A DNA stretch of 64,000 nucleotides from Flavobacterium rivuli WB 3.3-2 = DSM 21788 (GTDB lineage: Bacteria; Bacteroidota; Bacteroidia; Flavobacteriales; Flavobacteriaceae), in the NCBI RefSeq assembly GCF_000378485.1, contig NZ_KB899968.1, forward strand, positions 1 to 64,000. The letters are read 5' to 3'. The notes beneath the pieces were generated by a model. It did not search any database, was not told the origin of the DNA, and saw only the letters and a program-made list of their open reading frames with translations. Below, one piece after another: positions 34,268-44,435 of this stretch. Made by a program: the position numbers and the translations under genes. Within the stretch, counting starts at the first letter, position 1, and every line of letters begins with the position of its first letter.

Positions 34268-35083
34268 ATGAGAAAAAGTGCGATAACCCTTTCGGCAATA
34301 CTGTTCATGGTGGTTGCTGCCTGCAGTACTAACCCGTTTACCGGTAAAAAAGAATACACTCTTGTATCTAATGCAGAGATATTTCCCAGTGCATTTGCAC
34401 AATACGACCAGTTTTTAAAAGAAAACAAAGTAGTAACCGGTACCGCACAGGCTGCCATGGTTACAAGCGTGGGGCAAAAAATTAAGGCTGCCGCCGAAAA
34501 ATACCTTAAAAGCGTAGGCCAGAGTGGTTATCTTGATGGTTACGCATGGGAGTATAAACTGGTAGACTCTAAAGATGTTAATGCCTGGTGTATGCCCGGC
34601 GGTAAAATTGTAGTTTATACAGGTATATTGCCCATAACTAAAGACGAAGCCGGGCTTGCCACCGTTTTAGGCCATGAAGTATCGCACGCGTTGCTTAATC
34701 ATGGCGCAAAACGAATGACTACAGATGCCCTTGCACAATATGGTGCAGCCGGTGTTGCAGCGGCAACGTCCGGGCAGAGTGCTACATCACAACAGTTGTT
34801 TCAGCAGGCTTATGGTTTAGGTGCACAATATGGCGCTATATTACCTTTTAGCCGTGGACATGAAAATGAAGCCGACGAATTAGGCCTTACCCTTATGGCT
34901 ATTGCCGGTTATAATCCTGATAAGGCATTAGAATTCTGGAAAAGGATGGATGCTAACTCAGGAAGTGCTGCACCGCCGGAATTTTTAAGCACGCACCCGT
35001 CTGGTACCACAAGGATATCTAAAATTACCAGCGAGATACCTAATGCAAAAGCACAGGCTGCTAAATTTGGGGTTAAGTTCTAA
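34268..35083 (+). CDS. M48-family zinc metalloprotease, lipoprotein
   Basis: A 271-residue protein with a lipoprotein signal (MVVAACSTN, Cys near residue 20). LGHEVSHALLNHG is the HExxH zinc site and ENEADELGL supplies the third ligand. This is the single-domain periplasmic M48 form related to LoiP/YggG, without the TPR extension of BepA. It probably degrades or checks misfolded outer-membrane proteins; that role is transferred from the family. Monocistronic, between its own promoter and terminator. Confidence 0.92.
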   Translation: MRKSAITLSAILFMVVAACSTNPFTGKKEYTLVSNAEIFPSAFAQYDQFLKENKVVTGTAQAAMVTSVGQKIKAAAEKYLKSVGQSGYLDGYAWEYKLVDSKDVNAWCMPGGKIVVYTGILPITKDEAGLATVLGHEVSHALLNHGAKRMTTDALAQYGAAGVAAATSGQSATSQQLFQQAYGLGAQYGAILPFSRGHENEADELGLTLMAIAGYNPDKALEFWKRMDANSGSAAPPEFLSTHPSGTTRISKITSEIPNAKAQAAKFGVKF

Positions 35084-35145
35084 CGAATTAAGATTTCAGA
35101 ATTTAGATTGCCACTCAAATGGTAATTTAAAACTTAATAGAAAGC

Positions 35146-35177
35146 AAAGCTGTTCCTCGCGGAGCAGCTTTTTTTAT
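35146..35177 (+). terminator. Terminator of the M48 protease gene
   Basis: A stem AAGCTGTTCC / GGAGCAGCTT with a TCGC loop followed by seven T. Confidence 0.85.
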
Positions 35178-35201
35178 GCTTAGGTTTAAATCAAACAAAA
35201 A

Positions 35202-35220
35202 AGCAGCCATACAGGCTGCT
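35202..35220 (-). terminator. Terminator of the GlcG/HbpS-like gene
   Basis: A 7-bp stem (AGCAGCC / GGCTGCT) followed by a T-run on the minus strand, directly after the stop. Confidence 0.75.
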
Positions 35221-35243
35221 AAAAATTTAAGGCATTATAAACA

Positions 35244-35642
35244 CTACAGTGCTTTTGCGCCTGCTTTGGCCACTTTTTCGTCGTCATCTACGGTACTGCC
35301 CGAAACGCCTATGGCACCTATAACATCGCCATTATCATCTTTAATAACCACACCTCCCGGAAAAGTAATCAGGCCATCGTTAGAGTGTTCAATATTAAAG
35401 AGTGGCTTGCCCGGTTGTACTAAGGGGCTCAGGTCGGCGGTGTCCATCTGGAAGTAAACAGCAGTCTTCGCCTTTTTTATGGCAATATCTACAGATCCTA
35501 ACCAGGCACCGTCGTTGCGCACAAATGCCACGAGGTTGGCTCCGGAGTCTACAACACAAATGTTCATTTTGGTTTTAATGTCATTCGCTTTTTCTTTAGC
35601 TGCTGCTATTGCAGTTTCAGCCTGTGCTAATGTAATGTTCAT
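35244..35642 (-). CDS. GlcG/HbpS-family heme-binding-like protein
   Basis: A 132-residue protein of the GlcG/HbpS (DUF336) fold: MNICVVDSGANLVAFVRNDGAW, FPGGVVIKDDNGDVIGAIGVSGS and the final EKVAKAGAKAL. There is no signal peptide. Family members form octamers; some bind heme, but many have no known ligand. Monocistronic; nothing nearby suggests a pathway. Confidence 0.88.
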   Translation of the reverse strand: MNITLAQAETAIAAAKEKANDIKTKMNICVVDSGANLVAFVRNDGAWLGSVDIAIKKAKTAVYFQMDTADLSPLVQPGKPLFNIEHSNDGLITFPGGVVIKDDNGDVIGAIGVSGSTVDDDEKVAKAGAKAL

Positions 35643-35805
35643 ATATTGCTGGTTTATTTGTTGCGTTATTTGTGTATTTAAAATTGCTAAATGCTACATT
35701 GAAAGATAGTTATAGTGTTTGATAAAGATTCTTAAGGAATATCTAAAGTTTAAATAATAAATTTATGGTGTTTTAGGTTAAATTTCATACAGCCATAATT
35801 GCCTA

Positions 35806-35839
35806 TTGCTTTATAGTATAAAAAAATAGTTTAGTTTTG
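35806..35839 (+). promoter_or_regulatory. Promoter of the UMF1-type transporter gene
   Basis: TTG at 35806 and TAGTTTTG at 35832-35839, 23 bp apart, end 19 bp before the ATG. Confidence 0.55.
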
Positions 35840-35858
35840 AGGGTACAAACCTAACTAT

Positions 35859-37148
35859 ATGGCACAATTAGAAAAAGGCAGTAAAAAGCTGCTAAATGCC
35901 TGGGCATTTTACGACTGGGCAAACTCTGTATACAGCCTTGTTATTGCATCGGCAATATTCCCTATTTTTTATGATTTAATATTTGAGCAAAAAGGCTCAA
36001 AGCATATCAATGTATTTGGTACAAGTATGAAGAGTACCGCGCTTATAAGCTTTGTTACTGCTTTTGCCTTTCTTGTGGTAGCGTTTATATCGCCGCTGCT
36101 ATCTGGTATTGCAGATTATGCCGGTAATAAAAAAAGTTTCCTTAAGCTGTTTTGTTACATTGGCAGTATATCATGTATAGGCCTTTACTGGTTTAGCCTC
36201 GACAATATTTACTGGAGCCTTGTATGTTACTTTTTTGGGTTAATAGGCTTTTGGGGCAGCCTGGTGTTCTATAACTCTTACCTGCCGGATGTTGCTTACC
36301 CTGACCAGCAGGATGCTGTAAGCGCCCGTGGCTATTCTATGGGATACATAGGCAGCGTTATACTTCTTATTATAAACCTTGCTATGGTAATGCTTGTAGA
36401 AGATTCGCAAAAAGAGCAAATGATGCGGTACTCATTTGTATCTGTGGGTGTGTGGTGGATACTTTTTAGTCAATACTCCTATTACTATTTGCCTAATGAC
36501 AGCAAAAAGAATAAAATTACGGGCGATGTAATTTTTAACGGCTTTCGCGAATTGCGAAAAGTGTGGAAAGAGCTAAGTGCAAATATTACTCTTAAACGCT
36601 ATCTGGGTGCTTTTTTTGTATATAGTATGGCGGTACAAACCGTTATGCTTGTAGCTACTTACTTTGGTGCCGAAGAGATAGAATGGGGTAGTGGTGGTGC
36701 CAAGACTATGGGCTTAATAGTTAGTATTTTACTCATACAGCTTGTGGCCGTGGCCGGTGCTTTAATAACATCTAAACTTTCGGCAAAATATGGTAATATA
36801 AAAACACTTGTAGGTATAAACTGTATATGGGCTGTAATATGTATATGTGCTTATTTTGTTACTTTACCGCTCCATTTTTATGTAACAGCAGGTTTTGTAG
36901 GGCTTGTAATGGGGGGCATACAGTCACTTTCGCGAAGCACCTATTCTAAATTCCTGCCTGAAACTACAGATACCGCCTCTTATTTTAGTTTTTATGATGT
37001 TACAGAGAAGATAGGCATTGTAATAGGAATGCTTATGTATGGTGCTATAGACCAGGCTTTTGGCAGTATGCGTTATTCGGTAGTTTTTCTTACGGTATTT
37101 TTTATTGTGGGCATATTTTTATTAACCCGTGTATTAAAAAAACATTAG
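35859..37148 (+). CDS. UMF1/Atg22-type major facilitator transporter
   Basis: A 429-residue inner-membrane protein with about 12 predicted helices. LNAWAFYDWANSVYSLVIASAIFP at the start and the loop GGIQSLSRSTYSKFLPE are characteristic of the UMF1 (Atg22-like) MFS family, as is GFWGSLVFYNSYLPDVA. Substrates of bacterial members are mostly unknown. Monocistronic by spacing. Confidence 0.9.
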   Translation: MAQLEKGSKKLLNAWAFYDWANSVYSLVIASAIFPIFYDLIFEQKGSKHINVFGTSMKSTALISFVTAFAFLVVAFISPLLSGIADYAGNKKSFLKLFCYIGSISCIGLYWFSLDNIYWSLVCYFFGLIGFWGSLVFYNSYLPDVAYPDQQDAVSARGYSMGYIGSVILLIINLAMVMLVEDSQKEQMMRYSFVSVGVWWILFSQYSYYYLPNDSKKNKITGDVIFNGFRELRKVWKELSANITLKRYLGAFFVYSMAVQTVMLVATYFGAEEIEWGSGGAKTMGLIVSILLIQLVAVAGALITSKLSAKYGNIKTLVGINCIWAVICICAYFVTLPLHFYVTAGFVGLVMGGIQSLSRSTYSKFLPETTDTASYFSFYDVTEKIGIVIGMLMYGAIDQAFGSMRYSVVFLTVFFIVGIFLLTRVLKKH

Positions 37149-37205
37149 GATTTTAATTTTATTGCTTTATATTTGGAACTTTAAAAAATTCAATAAATTA
37201 ATGTT

Positions 37206-38531
37206 ATGAAAAGACTAAGAATACTATCGATTTTCATGGTATTGTTTGCAGTATTGGGTGGAATAGTAGCTTCTTGTGAGACTGAGCCGGTAGACCCTTT
37301 ATTATTGACAGATGATAACGGCGGTACAGACACTATTGCAGACCCTGGAATTTTCACGGTAAAAATAGGCGGTACTCTTTTTGTTGCCGATAGTACTATA
37401 GCTACACTGGGCAATGGCCAGATTGTAATAAAAGGATATAAAGGTACTGAGGGCGAAAATGTAACTATTACAGTTCAGGCTACTACTACAGGTACGTATA
37501 CAGCCCTTATGGTTTACGATCCTGGTACATCAGATAATTTTTACAGTAATATAAGTCCTGCTTCAGGCCCATCGGGTTCGGCTACCATAACAACTATAAA
37601 TACGGCTGCACGCGTTATAAGCGGTAGCTTCAGCTTTACAGGATATTATTCTGATACTGCCCAAAACCTGCCAAACGTTGCGTTTACAGAGGGTATCTTT
37701 ACAAATATATCTTATGGAGGAGGTACACCACCTACAAATCCATCTGGACCGGGAGTATTTACTGCAAGTGTAGATGGTGCTCCGTTTACAGCGGCGGTAA
37801 CCAACGCTGTTCTGGGTAGCGGATTGTTTTCTATTCAGGGTGTAGATGCTACAGGTAAAGCTATTTCTATAGCTGTTGAAGAAACTACTCCGGGTACTTA
37901 TACGGGTTCTCAGGTTTTACTTGCATACTACGAGAATGCAACATCTGAAGATTCTTACAGCAATCTTTTAAATGATACAGGAACGCTTACTATAACATCT
38001 ATAGATACAGTAAACCATACAATTACAGGTACTTTTAGCTTTACAGGAGATTATTCTGATATTGATAACCCCCGTACTGCAAAAGTAATTACAAGTGGTG
38101 TATTTACAAATGTGCCTTATGTGGGTAGTATAGATAATACAGATATATTTACTGCTACTGTAAATGGAACAGCAATTACTTATGGCGGATCTGACCTTGT
38201 AATAGGATTTATTGATGTAAATGAATTCTCTGCTGTAACACTTAGAGGAACAAATGCAACTCATGTAATAGAACTGCAAATAAACGAAGATACACCTGTA
38301 GGTACATACCCTTTTACAGATGCTACGAATGCATTGCCAAAAGCTACCTTTACAGATACATCTGCTCCGGATGACATCACTTACAATATTACAAGGGGTA
38401 GCCTTGTAATAACGGCTAATGATGGTGTAAGGATAAAAGGTACTTTTAGTTTTGAGGTTAGAAACCCTGCTAATCCTAATGGTGCTCCACTTCACACAGT
38501 TACCGGCGGGACATTCGATATTGAATTTTAA
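37206..38531 (+). CDS. Lipoprotein with three DUF6252-like repeats
   Basis: A 441-residue protein with a lipoprotein signal (GGIVASC, Cys near residue 23). It consists of three homologous beta-rich repeats beginning GIFTVKIGGTLFVA (about 48), GVFTASVDGAPFTA (about 185) and DIFTATVNGTAITY (about 316). Each contains a TTGTYT-type turn and a SGSFSFTG / TGTFSFTG / KGTFSFEV strand. Single-copy versions of this domain are known in Bacteroidota lipoproteins of unknown function. Thr/Gly-rich composition suggests a surface or periplasmic adhesive or binding protein; the function is not known. TATATTTG at 37168 is a likely -7 element. Confidence 0.8.
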   Translation: MKRLRILSIFMVLFAVLGGIVASCETEPVDPLLLTDDNGGTDTIADPGIFTVKIGGTLFVADSTIATLGNGQIVIKGYKGTEGENVTITVQATTTGTYTALMVYDPGTSDNFYSNISPASGPSGSATITTINTAARVISGSFSFTGYYSDTAQNLPNVAFTEGIFTNISYGGGTPPTNPSGPGVFTASVDGAPFTAAVTNAVLGSGLFSIQGVDATGKAISIAVEETTPGTYTGSQVLLAYYENATSEDSYSNLLNDTGTLTITSIDTVNHTITGTFSFTGDYSDIDNPRTAKVITSGVFTNVPYVGSIDNTDIFTATVNGTAITYGGSDLVIGFIDVNEFSAVTLRGTNATHVIELQINEDTPVGTYPFTDATNALPKATFTDTSAPDDITYNITRGSLVITANDGVRIKGTFSFEVRNPANPNGAPLHTVTGGTFDIEF

Positions 38532-38559
38532 TTTACCTCTGGATAGAAATTATAAATAG

Positions 38560-38585
38560 AATCCGCCTAACCGGCGGATTTTTTT
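38560..38585 (+). terminator. Terminator of the triple-repeat lipoprotein gene
   Basis: An 8-bp GC-rich stem (AATCCGCC / GGCGGATT) followed by seven T. Confidence 0.88.
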
Positions 38586-38729
38586 ATGGCACAATCATTG
38601 TCATACACCCGTATTGCCGCTAATGTTAATACTTATTATACATTGGCACACAGCATATACAGAGCTATAGCCTTACTATAAACTCTTTGTGCCCATCAAG
38701 TTTTAATGACAAAATGACTTTTACAAGAT

Positions 38730-41180
38730 ATGTCTAAGCAAAGAATTTTAAATATTGACAATTTGTCACTTCAGGAGTTGGATACCGATGCGGAACTTAT
38801 ACCGCTAATGACATCTGAAGATGAAGAGGAAATGAATAACGAAGAGCTGCCTGCCAGCCTGCCTATATTGCCTTTGCGCAATATGGTTTTGTTTCCGGGG
38901 GTAGTTATACCTATTACGGCAGGCAGGGATAAGTCTATAAAGCTTATAAATGATGCCAACACAGGCGATAAGATTATAGGTGTGGTAGCGCAAAAAGATG
39001 AAAGCGTAGAAGACCCTACGGCGGCAGATATTAATACTGTGGGCACTGTGGCGCGCATATTGCGTGTACTTAAAATGCCGGACGGTAATACTACCATTAT
39101 ACTGCAGGGTAAAAAACGCTTTGAGATTGATACAGTTACCGATGAGGAACCGTACCTTAAAGCTACCGTTAAAGAATTTGAGGAAAAAAGGCCAGAGAAG
39201 AAAGATGCCGAATTTTCTACCATTATAGAATCGGTTAAAGACCTGGCAATTCAAATAATAAAAGAGAGTCCAAATATTCCTACAGAGGCTACTTTTGCTA
39301 TTAAGAATATAGAGAGCGACTCGTTCCTTGTAAACTTTGTATCGAGCAACATGAACCTTTCGGTTAAAGAAAAGCAGGACCTTCTTGCCATAAGCAACCT
39401 TAAGGAGCGCGCGCTGGAAACCTTGCGTTTCATGAACCTTGAACTGCAAAAACTGGAGCTTAAAAACGACATACAAAGCAAAGTGCGTTTTGACCTTGAC
39501 CAACAGCAGCGCGAGTACTTTTTGCACCAGCAAATGAAAACCATCCAGGAAGAACTGGGGGGCGTATCTCACGATCAGGAAATAGACGATATACGTGCCA
39601 AAGCCCGACTTAAAAAGTGGGACGATAAAACAAAGCAGCAGTTTGACAAGGAATTGTCTAAGCTGCAGCGCATGAACCCGCAGGCGCCGGATTATGGTAC
39701 CCAGCGCAATTACCTTGAGCTGCTTATAGACCTGCCGTGGAACGAATTTAGCAAAGATAACTTCGACCTTAAGCGCGCAGACAAGATACTTAACCGCGAC
39801 CATTACGGTCTTGAAGATGTTAAGAAACGTATTATAGAGCACCTTGCGGTGCTTAAGCTTCGTAATGATATGAAATCGCCTATATTGTGTTTATACGGGC
39901 CTCCGGGTGTGGGTAAAACATCTATAGGTAAATCTGTTGCCGAGGCACTGGGCAGGGAATACATTCGTATTTCTCTTGGCGGCCTTCGCGATGAAGCAGA
40001 GATAAGGGGCCACAGGAAAACCTATATTGGCGCTATGCCGGGCAGGATTATCCAGAGCCTTAAAAAAGCAGGTACGGCTAACCCTGTATTTGTATTAGAT
40101 GAAATAGATAAATTAAGTGTGAGTAATACGGGCGACCCGTCGTCTGCGCTATTGGAAGTATTAGACCCTGAGCAAAACTCGGCGTTTTATGACAATTTCC
40201 TTGAGCTTGGTTTCGACCTTAGTAAGGTTATGTTTATTGCCACGTCTAACAACCTGGCAACCATTCAGCCTGCATTGCGCGACAGGATGGAGATCATTAA
40301 CATGACCGGTTATACTATTGAGGAAAAAGTTGAAATTGCCAAAAAGCACCTCGTACCTAAACAGGTTAAAGAGCACGGGCTGACTAACAAAGATGTTGTT
40401 CTTGGTAAAAAACAAATAGAAAAAATTGTTACCGGTTATACCCGCGAAAGTGGTGTGCGTGGCCTTGAAAAGCAAATTGCCAAAGTAATAAGAAACTGTG
40501 CTAAATCTATCGCGATGGAGGAGGAGTACAATGTTAAAGTAACTGATGAAGATATCATTAAAATACTTGGTGCTCCTAAAATGGAACGTGATAAGTACGA
40601 AAATAATGATGTTGCGGGCGTAGTAACCGGCCTTGCATGGACAAGCGTAGGTGGCGATATATTGTTTATAGAGTCTATTTTATCTAAAGGTAAGGGCAAC
40701 CTTACTATGACAGGTAACCTGGGCACGGTAATGAAAGAATCGGCTACTATTGCATTAGAGTACATAAAATCTAATGCCGAGATGTTGGGCATAAGTCCGG
40801 AAGTGATATCTAATTACAACGTGCACATACACGTGCCGGAGGGGGCTACTCCTAAAGATGGCCCAAGTGCCGGTGTGGCAATGCTTACCTCATTAGTGTC
40901 TACCTTTACCCAAAAGAAGATTAAAAAACACCTTGCCATGACAGGCGAAATTACACTGCGTGGCCGCGTATTGCCTGTGGGTGGTATTAAAGAAAAAATA
41001 CTGGCTGCAAAAAGGGCTAATATTAAAGAGATTATTCTTTGTATTGAGAACAAGCGTGATATCGATGAAATTAAACCGGAATATCTTGAAGGGGTAACGT
41101 TTCATTATGTGCGCGAAATGAGCGAAGTGCTTAAATTTGCGATTACGAACGAAACTGCAAAAAATGCAAAAACGCTTTAA
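38730..41180 (+). CDS. lon: ATP-dependent protease Lon
   Basis: An 816-residue LonA protease. The N-terminal substrate-recognition domain (about 40-240, [15 protein letters not shown]) and a coiled-coil region precede the AAA+ module with Walker [10 protein letters not shown] (about 389-397) and Walker [11 protein letters not shown]. The C-terminal peptidase has the Ser-Lys dyad: [10 protein letters not shown] with Ser713 and GGIKEKI with Lys754. It degrades misfolded and regulatory proteins in the cytosol. Length is normal; the N-terminus is slightly extended and acidic ([11 protein letters not shown]). Monocistronic. Confidence 0.97.
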   Translation: MSKQRILNIDNLSLQELDTDAELIPLMTSEDEEEMNNEELPASLPILPLRNMVLFPGVVIPITAGRDKSIKLINDANTGDKIIGVVAQKDESVEDPTAADINTVGTVARILRVLKMPDGNTTIILQGKKRFEIDTVTDEEPYLKATVKEFEEKRPEKKDAEFSTIIESVKDLAIQIIKESPNIPTEATFAIKNIESDSFLVNFVSSNMNLSVKEKQDLLAISNLKERALETLRFMNLELQKLELKNDIQSKVRFDLDQQQREYFLHQQMKTIQEELGGVSHDQEIDDIRAKARLKKWDDKTKQQFDKELSKLQRMNPQAPDYGTQRNYLELLIDLPWNEFSKDNFDLKRADKILNRDHYGLEDVKKRIIEHLAVLKLRNDMKSPILCLYGPPGVGKTSIGKSVAEALGREYIRISLGGLRDEAEIRGHRKTYIGAMPGRIIQSLKKAGTANPVFVLDEIDKLSVSNTGDPSSALLEVLDPEQNSAFYDNFLELGFDLSKVMFIATSNNLATIQPALRDRMEIINMTGYTIEEKVEIAKKHLVPKQVKEHGLTNKDVVLGKKQIEKIVTGYTRESGVRGLEKQIAKVIRNCAKSIAMEEEYNVKVTDEDIIKILGAPKMERDKYENNDVAGVVTGLAWTSVGGDILFIESILSKGKGNLTMTGNLGTVMKESATIALEYIKSNAEMLGISPEVISNYNVHIHVPEGATPKDGPSAGVAMLTSLVSTFTQKKIKKHLAMTGEITLRGRVLPVGGIKEKILAAKRANIKEIILCIENKRDIDEIKPEYLEGVTFHYVREMSEVLKFAITNETAKNAKTL

Positions 41181-41206
41181 CCGGACATTAAATAAATTGT
41201 ATGAGG

Positions 41207-41236
41207 AAACGGCTAAGAAATTAGCCGTTTTTTTTG
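41207..41236 (+). terminator. Terminator of lon
   Basis: A perfect 10-bp stem (AAACGGCTAA / TTAGCCGTTT, GAAA loop) followed by a T-run. Confidence 0.9.
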
Positions 41237-41574
41237 ATTATTTTTTCCACGAATTACACAAATTTTCACAAATGATTATTGGGGTATAACCTAAGAGCAT
41301 ATCTTTAAGAAGCGGAGCTTCAAACTATGAGCAGCTTAGTAACCTTTTGTAGCATTTTTGCTATGAATCTATGTGGTAATTTTTTTAAAAAATGTGTCCA
41401 CACAATAGCTTTTTAAAAGGTTTACGGGTGTATTGGGTTTTTGGTGTAAGAATATCAGTATAATATATTGATGTTTTAATCCATTAAAACGCATTAATTT
41501 TCTTAGCTGTTAATTTATTTAAAAATAATATCTTCGCATTCGCGTTATACTATGCAAAACGCCCTAATAGTAGC
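41237..41574. other. Intergenic region lon / porQ
   Basis: 338 bp, AT-rich. A TATCTTCG element at 41529-41536 resembles the Bacteroidota -7 box and may start porQ. No gene or RNA was recognised. Confidence 0.5.
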
Positions 41575-42594
41575 ATGTTTAAAAAAATGTACCTCGCCTT
41601 ATTATTGTTTGTCACTACCATATCTTTTGGGCAGATAGGCGGTAAGTACACGTATCAGTTTTTAAACCTTGTTACATCGCCACGCCAGGCAGCCCTTGGT
41701 GGTAAAATTGTTACTCTTTATGATTATGATGTAAACCAGGGTATATATAACCCCGCTACCATTAATGATGATATGGATAAACAACTGTCTGTAAACTATG
41801 GTAGTTATTACGGCGAAGTTACTTATGGTACCGCAGCTTATGCTTATAAGTACGACAGGTATACACCCACTTTTCAGATGGGGGTTAATTATGTAGACTA
41901 TGGCACTTTTGAAGGCCGTGACGAAGCCGGGCTTCTTACAGGTAATTTTACCGGTAGCGAAATAGCCCTTTCTTTTGGTACATCGTATAATATTCCTTAC
42001 ACCGATTTGCACATTGGCGCAAGCGCAAAATTAATATCGTCTACACTCGAAAGCTATAACTCTTTTGGTGCCGCTGTAGACCTTGGTGCTATATATATAG
42101 ATGAAGATAATGATATTAATTACGGACTATCTATACGTAACATAGGTTCGCAGATTACTACTTATGCAGGTCAGTATGAGCCCCTGCCTATGGAAATTAT
42201 TGCGGGTATATCTCAGGAAGTTGAGAATGTGCCCATCCGCTGGCATTTAACGCTGGAAAACCTGCAGCAGTGGAATATTGCTTTCTCTAACCCTAACCGT
42301 GCCGAACAAAGTATAGAGGGTGGCAGTACAAAGGAGAAAGTATCGTTCTTTAATAATGCGCTGCGCCACGTTATATTGGGCGGCGAATTGTTTCCCGGCA
42401 GGGCATTTAACCTGCGTATGGGGTATAACTTTAGAAGGGGAGAAGAACTGCGCGTGGTAGACAAACGAAATTTCTCGGGAATTTCTTTTGGTATGTCGCT
42501 GCGCTTTAATAAAATACGATTTGATTATTCGTATTCCCGCTATACCCTTGCGGCAAATACCAGCCTTTTTGGGCTGATGATCAACCTTCAATAG
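41575..42594 (+). CDS. porQ: Type IX secretion system protein PorQ
   Basis: A 339-residue protein with a signal peptide (MYLALLLFVTTISFGQ). The PorV/PorQ-type outer-membrane barrel pattern is clear: YQFLNLVTSPRQAALGGKIV near the N-terminus, GIYNPATIND and the terminal RFDYSYSRYTLAANTSLFGLMINL. PorQ belongs to the attachment complex of the T9SS that moves cargo carrying C-terminal sorting domains to the cell surface. A cargo of this kind is encoded at 54172. Confidence 0.9.
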   Translation: MFKKMYLALLLFVTTISFGQIGGKYTYQFLNLVTSPRQAALGGKIVTLYDYDVNQGIYNPATINDDMDKQLSVNYGSYYGEVTYGTAAYAYKYDRYTPTFQMGVNYVDYGTFEGRDEAGLLTGNFTGSEIALSFGTSYNIPYTDLHIGASAKLISSTLESYNSFGAAVDLGAIYIDEDNDINYGLSIRNIGSQITTYAGQYEPLPMEIIAGISQEVENVPIRWHLTLENLQQWNIAFSNPNRAEQSIEGGSTKEKVSFFNNALRHVILGGELFPGRAFNLRMGYNFRRGEELRVVDKRNFSGISFGMSLRFNKIRFDYSYSRYTLAANTSLFGLMINLQ

Positions 42595-42749
42595 TTCATT
42601 CTTTAAGGATTATTCCCTTAAATTGTTATGGTTAGATATAACGTTGTAATCTTTTAACTTTAACGGGCTTAATTGTTTTATTTCATTTTTTATTAATAGT
42701 TTTACCGCCGTTAATAAAATGTTAATTAAGCTATAACAGCCTTTTATAT

Positions 42750-44123
42750 ATGGGAATCAAGAACCGCCTTATTTTAATGAGTTTCCTTCAGTTTTTTGTT
42801 TGGGGAGCATGGCTTATTACAATTGCTAACTACTGGTTTGGCACAAAACATTGGGAAGGAACACAATTTGGGCTTGTTTTTGGTACTATGGGTTTAGCTT
42901 CTGTTTTTATGCCAACACTTACAGGTATTATTGCAGACCGCTGGATAAACGCAGAAAGGCTGTATGGTATATTGCATGTACTTTATGCAGGAGCATTGTT
43001 TGCATTAACAAAGGTTGAAGACCCTACTACATTTATATATGTAATGTTTGTGGCTATGTGTTTTTATATGCCCACAATTGCATTGCATAACTCTATAGCT
43101 TACACCGCTTTAAAAAACAGCCCTGATAGTGATGTGGTTAAAGATTTTCCGCCTATTCGTGTATTTGGTACAGTAGGTTTTATTGTAGCCATGTGGATAA
43201 CAAACCTTACTAACAGTAAAGCTACCGAATATCAGTTCTATATTGCAGGTATTGCAGCCATTGTTTTAGGTATTTATGCTTTTACGCTGCCTAAGTGCGA
43301 ACCCCAAAATACTACAGAAAATGCATCAGCCTCTGAAGCTCTGGGCCTTGAGGCTTTTAAGCTTTTTGGTACTTATAAAATGGCATTGTTCTTTATCTTT
43401 TCTATGTTTTTAGGTGGGGCATTGCAGTTAACTAATGCTTATGGGGATGTGTTTTTAAGCGAATTCCGGTATTTCCCTAAATATGCCAACTCGTTTGTGG
43501 TAGAGCGTTCAACTATAATCATGTCAATCTCCCAGTTTTCAGAAACGGCGTTTATCCTTGCTATTCCGTTTTTTCTAAAGCGTTTTGGAATCAAGCAGGT
43601 AATGCTTATAAGTATGTTTGCATGGGTGTTGCGATTTGGCCTATTTGCCTATGGCGACCCGGTGGCTAATTTATGGATGATCATACTATCATGTATCGTA
43701 TATGGTATGGCGTTTGATTTCTTTAATATATCAGGCTCTTTATTTGTAGAGACTAACACCAACCCAAAAATACGTTCATCGGCACAGGGATTGTTTATGA
43801 TGATGACCAATGGTTTCGGGGCTATATTTGGTAGTATAACGTCGGGTTGGGCAATAGACAGGTTCTTTACAAAATCGTTTACCAATAGTACAGATCTTGC
43901 GGGCTTTTTACAAACCGAACCTACAAATGAGGTGATGGCCGGCTTTATAAAAAATCAGGGGATTACCGTTGCAGACGGTGTTTTTAACAGTCCGGTGTTA
44001 ATGAAGGACTGGCAAAACATTTGGCTTTCTTTTGCTGCTTATGCACTTATTATAGCAGTTGCCTTTGCAATATTGTTTAAGCATAAGCACGACCCTAAGG
44101 CGGTTGAGGTTATAAAGCACTAA
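42750..44123 (+). CDS. Nucleoside:H+ symporter (NupG-like MFS)
   Basis: A 457-residue inner-membrane protein with about 12 helices. MSFLQFFVWGAWLITIANYWF at the N-terminus and PPIRVFGTVGFIVAMW, SGSLFVETNTNP and QGLFMMMTNGFGAI are hallmarks of the nucleoside-H+ symporter family of MFS carriers (NupG/XapB). It imports nucleosides; which ones cannot be read from sequence. It lies 155 bp after porQ, probably with its own promoter. Confidence 0.9.
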   Translation: MGIKNRLILMSFLQFFVWGAWLITIANYWFGTKHWEGTQFGLVFGTMGLASVFMPTLTGIIADRWINAERLYGILHVLYAGALFALTKVEDPTTFIYVMFVAMCFYMPTIALHNSIAYTALKNSPDSDVVKDFPPIRVFGTVGFIVAMWITNLTNSKATEYQFYIAGIAAIVLGIYAFTLPKCEPQNTTENASASEALGLEAFKLFGTYKMALFFIFSMFLGGALQLTNAYGDVFLSEFRYFPKYANSFVVERSTIIMSISQFSETAFILAIPFFLKRFGIKQVMLISMFAWVLRFGLFAYGDPVANLWMIILSCIVYGMAFDFFNISGSLFVETNTNPKIRSSAQGLFMMMTNGFGAIFGSITSGWAIDRFFTKSFTNSTDLAGFLQTEPTNEVMAGFIKNQGITVADGVFNSPVLMKDWQNIWLSFAAYALIIAVAFAILFKHKHDPKAVEVIKH

Positions 44124-44270
44124 ACACAATTAGCAATAGGCAATTGACAAATTAACAATAAGCAATGATTAATAGGCAATAAGCATTGTTTAGATATCAG
44201 GACTTACATACAAAAATAACCGAATTAACGAATTACAGTGTATCGTAATATCGTCATCCTTATAAAATTA

Positions 44271-44320
44271 GGTGTGCAAAGTACTTGTTTATTTAAAAAA
44301 TAATAGTACCTTTGCACACC
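44271..44320 (+). promoter_or_regulatory. Promoter of rpsA embedded in a long inverted repeat
   Basis: TTG at 44285 and TACCTTTG at 44307-44314 (19 bp apart) form a good Bacteroidota promoter 120 bp before rpsA. The promoter is enclosed by an inverted repeat, GGTGTGCAAAGTAC (44271-44284) and GTACCTTTGCACACC (44306-44320), matching except for one extra base. The -7 box is in the right arm. The upstream part of this 312-bp gap (44124-44270) shows only short degenerate AATAGGCAAT-like pieces. Confidence 0.65.
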
Positions 44321-44435
44321 TTTTCGGCATAGTGGGTTTAGGAAAGGATTTTAAACAAAATTTTATGTAAAACGCTTCTGCTGTTTTATTTGCATAAAAA
44401 CCCCGTAAAGCGCAGGATACAAATTTTAAATCAGA

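Noticed and set aside
37968..38495. 175-codon minus-strand open frame rich in Cys, Ser and Tyr
   Set aside because: It is the antisense of the Thr/Gly-rich triple-repeat lipoprotein; the odd composition is explained by the codons of the real gene.
38805..39842. 345-codon minus-strand open frame opposite lon
   Set aside because: It lies entirely inside lon, and its translation is Leu/Phe/Tyr/Arg-rich with no domain. Long antisense frames are expected opposite a gene with this codon use.
44124..44270. Short repeated AATAGGCAAT-like pieces before rpsA as a repeat array
   Set aside because: The copies are degenerate and irregularly spaced; they fit low-complexity AT-rich DNA.
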